Source: Flavobacterium psychrophilum (GTDB lineage: Bacteria > Bacteroidota > Bacteroidia > Flavobacteriales > Flavobacteriaceae). Taken from it: a stretch of 10,271 nt of DNA. The DNA is taken from positions 1-10,271 of the forward strand of contig QFQM01000158.1 of assembly GCA_003243255.1 (NCBI GenBank), given 5' to 3'. The first letter of the stretch is position 1, and each line of letters starts with the position of its first letter. Under the pieces are notes generated by a model. It saw only the letters and a list, made by a program, of their open reading frames with translations, made no database searches and had not been told where the DNA came from. The translations under genes were made by a program, and so were the position numbers. Positions 7,530-10,271 of the stretch are shown in pieces.

Positions 7530-8269
7530 TACATGTTACGGGTATAGTAGTTATAATCGTGAAGCACTGTATCAACAAACGCCATAGAGTTTTGGGATAC
7601 CGATTTAATTCCGGTTACCTTTTCTATCTTATCCTGAAGTTTGTTAATCATGGCAAAATCAGCATTTTTAACGCTCATTTCATATGTCTCTTTAATAATC
7701 CTTACGTCATTATCGCTTAGCTTAATAACTAATGGATAAACAGGAACATAATTATCCTGGACTTCCTTAAGGATAGTATGATTTATATTGATGCTGTTTT
7801 TAAGGGTTATAACAGCAGTTCCTGCAGCCATATCGCCCAGTCTTTGATTTTTATTGTTTATGATCATGCTTATCAGCCCTATAAAGCTAAACGGAGGAGT
7901 TACCTCAATTATTCGCAATATCCATCGGATAAGGTAATCGCCAAAGCCGGCCTGATAACCATCAATCTTAATCACTTTTATTTTTACGATCCTCTTCCCG
8001 ATAGACTGGCCTTCCATCAATGCTTCCTGCCAAAGTGCATAAAATAATACCGGTAATGATATAAGTCCCTGTACAGCATTCCACGACCACTGATCGTGAG
8101 GCATGTAATCGCCTATTCCAAAAAGGTCGAATATAATATAATACACAATCAGATAATAGGCTATAATTACCAAAGCATCAATTATATAGGCCAGCATACG
8201 CTCCCCTACTGAAGCCGTATTGAAATTAATATTAACATTTTGTGTTGTTGTAATAGATAATTCTGACAT
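7529..8269 (-). CDS. RDD-family membrane protein with soluble C-terminal extension
   Basis: This 246-residue protein has the RDD domain at about 18-158. GERMLAYIIDAL (22-33) carries the first Arg24 and Asp31. GQSIGKRIVKIKVI (87-100) follows the second membrane segment. NQRLGDMAAGT (141-151) carries Arg143 and Asp146. Membrane segments are visible at about 28-48, 66-84 and 113-137. RDD proteins are small integral membrane proteins of mostly unknown role; some have been linked to ion or solute transport. Residues about 159-246 form a polar tail outside the domain (KLSDNDVRIIKETYEMSV and onward), unlike the short end of minimal RDD proteins. The gene is first in its unit, starts 20 bp from the divergent SpoIIM-family gene, and overlaps the TRIC gene by 1 nt. 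In related genomes, as I recall, RDD and SpoIIM genes are neighbours, which suggests a shared envelope function. Confidence 0.9.
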   Translation of the reverse strand: MSELSITTTQNVNINFNTASVGERMLAYIIDALVIIAYYLIVYYIIFDLFGIGDYMPHDQWSWNAVQGLISLPVLFYALWQEALMEGQSIGKRIVKIKVIKIDGYQAGFGDYLIRWILRIIEVTPPFSFIGLISMIINNKNQRLGDMAAGTAVITLKNSININHTILKEVQDNYVPVYPLVIKLSDNDVRIIKETYEMSVKNADFAMINKLQDKIEKVTGIKSVSQNSMAFVDTVLHDYNYYTRNM

Positions 8270-8280
8270 ATTTTATATTT

Positions 8281-8288
8281 TAGCTTTG
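8281..8288 (+). promoter_or_regulatory. perfect Bacteroidota -7 promoter element abutting the SpoIIM-family start codon
   Basis: TAGCTTTG matches the TAnnTTTG consensus at all fixed positions and ends one base before the ATG at 8290. No clear TTG/TTTG -33 element is seen at 17-23 bp; the nearest TTG (8248-8250) is about 30 bp away. If used, transcription would begin at or a few bases beyond the A of the start codon, giving a leaderless mRNA. The 20-bp gap between divergent genes leaves few other places for a promoter. Confidence 0.5.
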
Positions 8289-8289
8289 T

Positions 8290-9267
8290 ATGAGAGAAGT
8301 TGCATTTATAAAACAAAATAAAGAAAAATGGCTTGAATTTGAGCAGGCTATTTTTGGTAAAGCTAAAAAAAATCCTGATGAGTTAGCAAGTCTGTATGTG
8401 CATCTTATCAACGACCTCTCGTTTGCGCAAACCTATTACCCTAAAAGTAAAACGGTTGTATACTTAAATCATCTTGCATCAATAACCTACCAAAAGATAT
8501 ATAAGACCAAGAGGGAAGATACCAACCGTATTGTTCGTTTCTTCAAGACCGAAGTCCCCCTTATCGTATATCAGAACAGGCGCTACATGCTTTATGCTTT
8601 TGCCCTGTTTTTCATTTTCACATTCATTGGGGTCATTTCGGCTGCAAAAGACGAAACTTTCACAAGGCTTATTGTAGGCGATGAATATGTAAACATGACC
8701 CTGGAAAATATAGAAAAAGGCAATCCTGTTGCTGTTTACAAAAGCGGAAGCAACTGGGGAAGCGCCATTGGTATTACCCTTAACAATTTAAGGGTTGGTG
8801 CTACTTCCTTTGTGTTTGGGGTTTTAGGCGGTGTAGGTACAGTCTACATACTGTTTAAGAACTCTGTAATGCTGGGGTCGTTTCAATATTTTTTCTATGA
8901 ACACGGCGTACTCTGGAAAAGTGTAAGAGGTATCTGGATACATGGCTGTATGGAAATATTTGCCATAGTAGTTGAGGCCGGAGCCGGATTGATGTTTGGT
9001 GCGGCATTGCTTTTCCCAAAAACTCTTTCACGCATGGCTTCGCTTAAAATCGGCTTTAAGAACGGACTTAAAGTTTGGTTCAGTACCATACCGTTTACCT
9101 TTGCTGCAGGGATGCTCGAAGGTTTTGTAACACGATATTCTCCCGATATGCCTTTATGGCTTAACCTATTTATAATTTTAGGAACGCTTGCTGCCATATC
9201 CTATTATTACCTTGTATACCCTTTTATTGTAAACAAAAAAACCAAAAAGCATGTTCCAACTTTATAA
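8290..9267 (+). CDS. SpoIIM/DUF95-family integral membrane protein
   Basis: This 325-residue protein has a charged cytoplasmic N-terminal part of about 95 residues (MREVAFIKQNKEKWLEFEQA, YYPKSKTVVYLNHLA). It then has about five or six membrane segments at roughly 99-117, 168-188, 219-242, 262-281 and 288-310. The HGCMEIFAIVVEAGAG stretch (218-233) and AGMLEGFVTRY (273-283) are the family's conserved helices. In Bacillus, SpoIIM is the membrane member of the SpoIID-SpoIIM-SpoIIP complex that remodels peptidoglycan during engulfment. Flavobacteria do not sporulate and no SpoIID or SpoIIP is encoded here, so the name gives fold, not role. The start is supported by the open N-terminal domain and the short gap upstream. 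It overlaps the next gene by 17 bp, which implies one transcript and probable coupling. A membrane or cell-wall stress role together with the RDD gene is inference. Confidence 0.88.
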   Translation: MREVAFIKQNKEKWLEFEQAIFGKAKKNPDELASLYVHLINDLSFAQTYYPKSKTVVYLNHLASITYQKIYKTKREDTNRIVRFFKTEVPLIVYQNRRYMLYAFALFFIFTFIGVISAAKDETFTRLIVGDEYVNMTLENIEKGNPVAVYKSGSNWGSAIGITLNNLRVGATSFVFGVLGGVGTVYILFKNSVMLGSFQYFFYEHGVLWKSVRGIWIHGCMEIFAIVVEAGAGLMFGAALLFPKTLSRMASLKIGFKNGLKVWFSTIPFTFAAGMLEGFVTRYSPDMPLWLNLFIILGTLAAISYYYLVYPFIVNKKTKKHVPTL

Positions 9268-10213
9268 GATCAGGAATTTTAACGCAATTATTAATGACAC
9301 TTTCGGCTTTTTTAAAGCTGTGGGTAAAAACTATTTCAGAAATTATTTTATTATAAATGGTCCTTTGCTATTGATACTGATAGTACTTGGCTATATTTTC
9401 TTCAAAGTATTTTTTGAAGGTATTTTTTCAGGAATCAGTGGTTCGGGTCAGGTAAGTCCTGAATCAGCAGAAGTTGTAGAAAGTTATTTTTCAGACAATT
9501 TCGCAATGATGCTGGGTTTGGGTATTCTTACAGGTGTTTTAGCGTTAATAGCTGCTATCATAAGTTACAGTTATCCTGTGGTTTATCTTATGCTAATGGA
9601 GAAAAATGAAAAACCCGATTCTAAAGAAATACTGAATGCCCTTAAAAAAAAGATAGGCAAGGCTATTATTTTCGGCCTGCTTTCGCTGGTTACCTTTTTA
9701 CCCTTAGCCTTGCTTTTAGGTTTGGTATCCTTTTTTCTGATCATCATAATTATTGGTATACCGGTAGTTTTTATATTTTTTGCAGCATTTTCATGTATGA
9801 TTTACCAGTCATTCTATAACTATATAAGTACTGATGACGGTTTTTTCAGTTCTATGGAAGTAGGTTACAACAATCTGACCCGAAGCTTTTGGGCACATGC
9901 GGGAAGCACTGCAATATTTTATCTGATCCTTTATGTTGTGCAATTAGCAATAATGTTTGCCGGGACCTTAATCAACATGCTGTTCGGGCTTGTAAGTGCA
10001 GGTCCGGACCTTGAAAATCCCGATCCGCAGGCTGTTATGCAAAGCGTAAGCATTGTTATGATAGTAGGCTTTGTGATACAGACGATTGTAAGTTTTGTAA
10101 TGGGAAATCTTATCTTCATTAACCAGGGGATGATTTATTACAGCTCTAAAGAGAAAGAAGATAACACAACACTTTATAAAGATATAGACCTTATCGGACG
10201 TGACTTTGAATAA
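9251..10213 (+). CDS. unnamed multi-pass membrane protein of the RDD/SpoIIM locus
   Basis: I do not recognise a named family with certainty in this 320-residue protein. It begins with a short amphipathic, basic stretch (MFQLYKIRNFNAIINDTFGF). Hydrophobic segments follow at about 34-54, 85-115, 137-160, 161-184, 219-246 and 264-290, then a polar tail ending DIDLIGRDFE. A Ser/Glu-rich loop at 61-82 lies between the first two segments. The layout recalls DUF4013 or glycerophosphodiesterase membrane-domain-like proteins, in which pairs of helices form a bundle, but no catalytic motif is visible. The start at ATG 9251 overlaps the SpoIIM-family gene by 17 bp, and the stop overlaps the next reading frame by 8-14 bp. 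The chain therefore looks like one operon. Position in the locus is the best hint: an accessory subunit or assembly factor of an inner-membrane complex with the SpoIIM-like protein. Confidence 0.85.
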   Translation: MFQLYKIRNFNAIINDTFGFFKAVGKNYFRNYFIINGPLLLILIVLGYIFFKVFFEGIFSGISGSGQVSPESAEVVESYFSDNFAMMLGLGILTGVLALIAAIISYSYPVVYLMLMEKNEKPDSKEILNALKKKIGKAIIFGLLSLVTFLPLALLLGLVSFFLIIIIIGIPVVFIFFAAFSCMIYQSFYNYISTDDGFFSSMEVGYNNLTRSFWAHAGSTAIFYLILYVVQLAIMFAGTLINMLFGLVSAGPDLENPDPQAVMQSVSIVMIVGFVIQTIVSFVMGNLIFINQGMIYYSSKEKEDNTTLYKDIDLIGRDFE

Positions 10214-10271
10214 ATACATACTATACATATTCTTTATAACGGCAATAGTTTCGGCACAGGATGTTCAGATA
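10200..10271 (+). CDS. N-terminal fragment of an exported protein, cut by the window edge
   Basis: The last 72 bases hold 24 codons of an open frame that starts at GTG 10200 or TTG 10206, both overlapping the preceding stop at 10211-10213. A TAG at 10185-10187 closes the frame upstream. From the TTG the protein reads MNKYILYIFFITAIVSAQDV: a basic end, a hydrophobic core and an Ala-Gln cleavage site typical of Bacteroidota signal peptides. In related loci, as I recall, a DUF4129-domain membrane protein follows at this place, but too little sequence is present to confirm that here. Confidence 0.6.
   Translation, partial: MTLNKYILYIFFITAIVSAQDVQI

Noticed and set aside
7177..7587. 136-residue open frame on the plus strand opposite the TRIC and RDD genes.
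   Set aside because: It is antisense to two well-supported genes and its Ser/Pro/Thr-rich translation has no signal or domain.
7778..8047. 89-residue open frame on the plus strand opposite the RDD gene.
   Set aside because: It is antisense to conserved RDD-domain codons and has no recognisable feature.
8314..8321. Possible minus-strand -7 element (TTATTTTG) for the RDD gene inside the SpoIIM-family gene.
   Set aside because: It misses the conserved A and has no -33 partner; the placement is plausible but the evidence is too thin to annotate.
1..10271. CRISPR array, tRNA/rRNA, insertion sequence, phage or toxin-antitoxin genes.
   Set aside because: No spaced direct repeats, cloverleaf, transposase, integrase or paired small genes were seen on either strand.

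Overview
The window reads as chromosome of a flavobacterium-like member of the Bacteroidota. It carries a secreted protein with the gliding-motility/type IX secretion (T9SS) type B C-terminal domain. It has a perfect TAnnTTTG promoter element, no obvious Shine-Dalgarno sites, high A+T, and an RDD / SpoIIM-family / membrane-protein gene order that I recall from Flavobacterium genomes. I see no rRNA, tRNA, CRISPR array, insertion sequence or phage gene. Genus level is inference.

Left part (12-2358, minus strand): a two-gene cassette made of an MBOAT O-acyltransferase followed 1 nt later by a membrane-anchored SGNH-hydrolase-like protein. This is the usual composition of machines that O-acetylate an extracellular or cell-wall polymer. 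The SGNH gene is markedly AT-rich. A 194-bp divergent intergenic region (2359-2552) separates the cassette from the next gene and holds an 18-nt perfect inverted repeat.

Middle part (2553-6922, plus strand): a 1024-residue secreted T9SS substrate beginning with GTG. It has a signal peptide, an N-terminal beta-rich domain, three ~210-residue repeats each with four cysteines in fixed positions, and a C-terminal type B sorting domain. After 26 bp comes a short MutS-family ATPase (422 aa) that keeps the core/lever and ATPase regions and lacks the mismatch-recognition domains. It ends tail to tail, 4 bp from the next gene.

Right part (6927-10271): a minus-strand pair, an RDD-family membrane protein followed by a TRIC/UPF0126 cation-channel-like protein with stop and start codons sharing one base. 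It stands head to head, 20 bp apart, with a plus-strand chain of overlapping genes: a SpoIIM-family membrane protein, an unnamed multi-pass membrane protein, and the first 24 codons of an exported protein cut by the window edge. The tight packing suggests translational coupling and a shared envelope role, but the biochemical function is not known from sequence. A perfect -7 element lies one base before the SpoIIM start codon, which predicts a leaderless or nearly leaderless mRNA.

Nothing here is clearly a new defence or mobile system. The most unusual items are the minimal MutS protein, the cysteine-patterned repeat protein, the head-to-head RDD/SpoIIM locus with its abutting promoter, and the RDD protein's soluble C-terminal extension.
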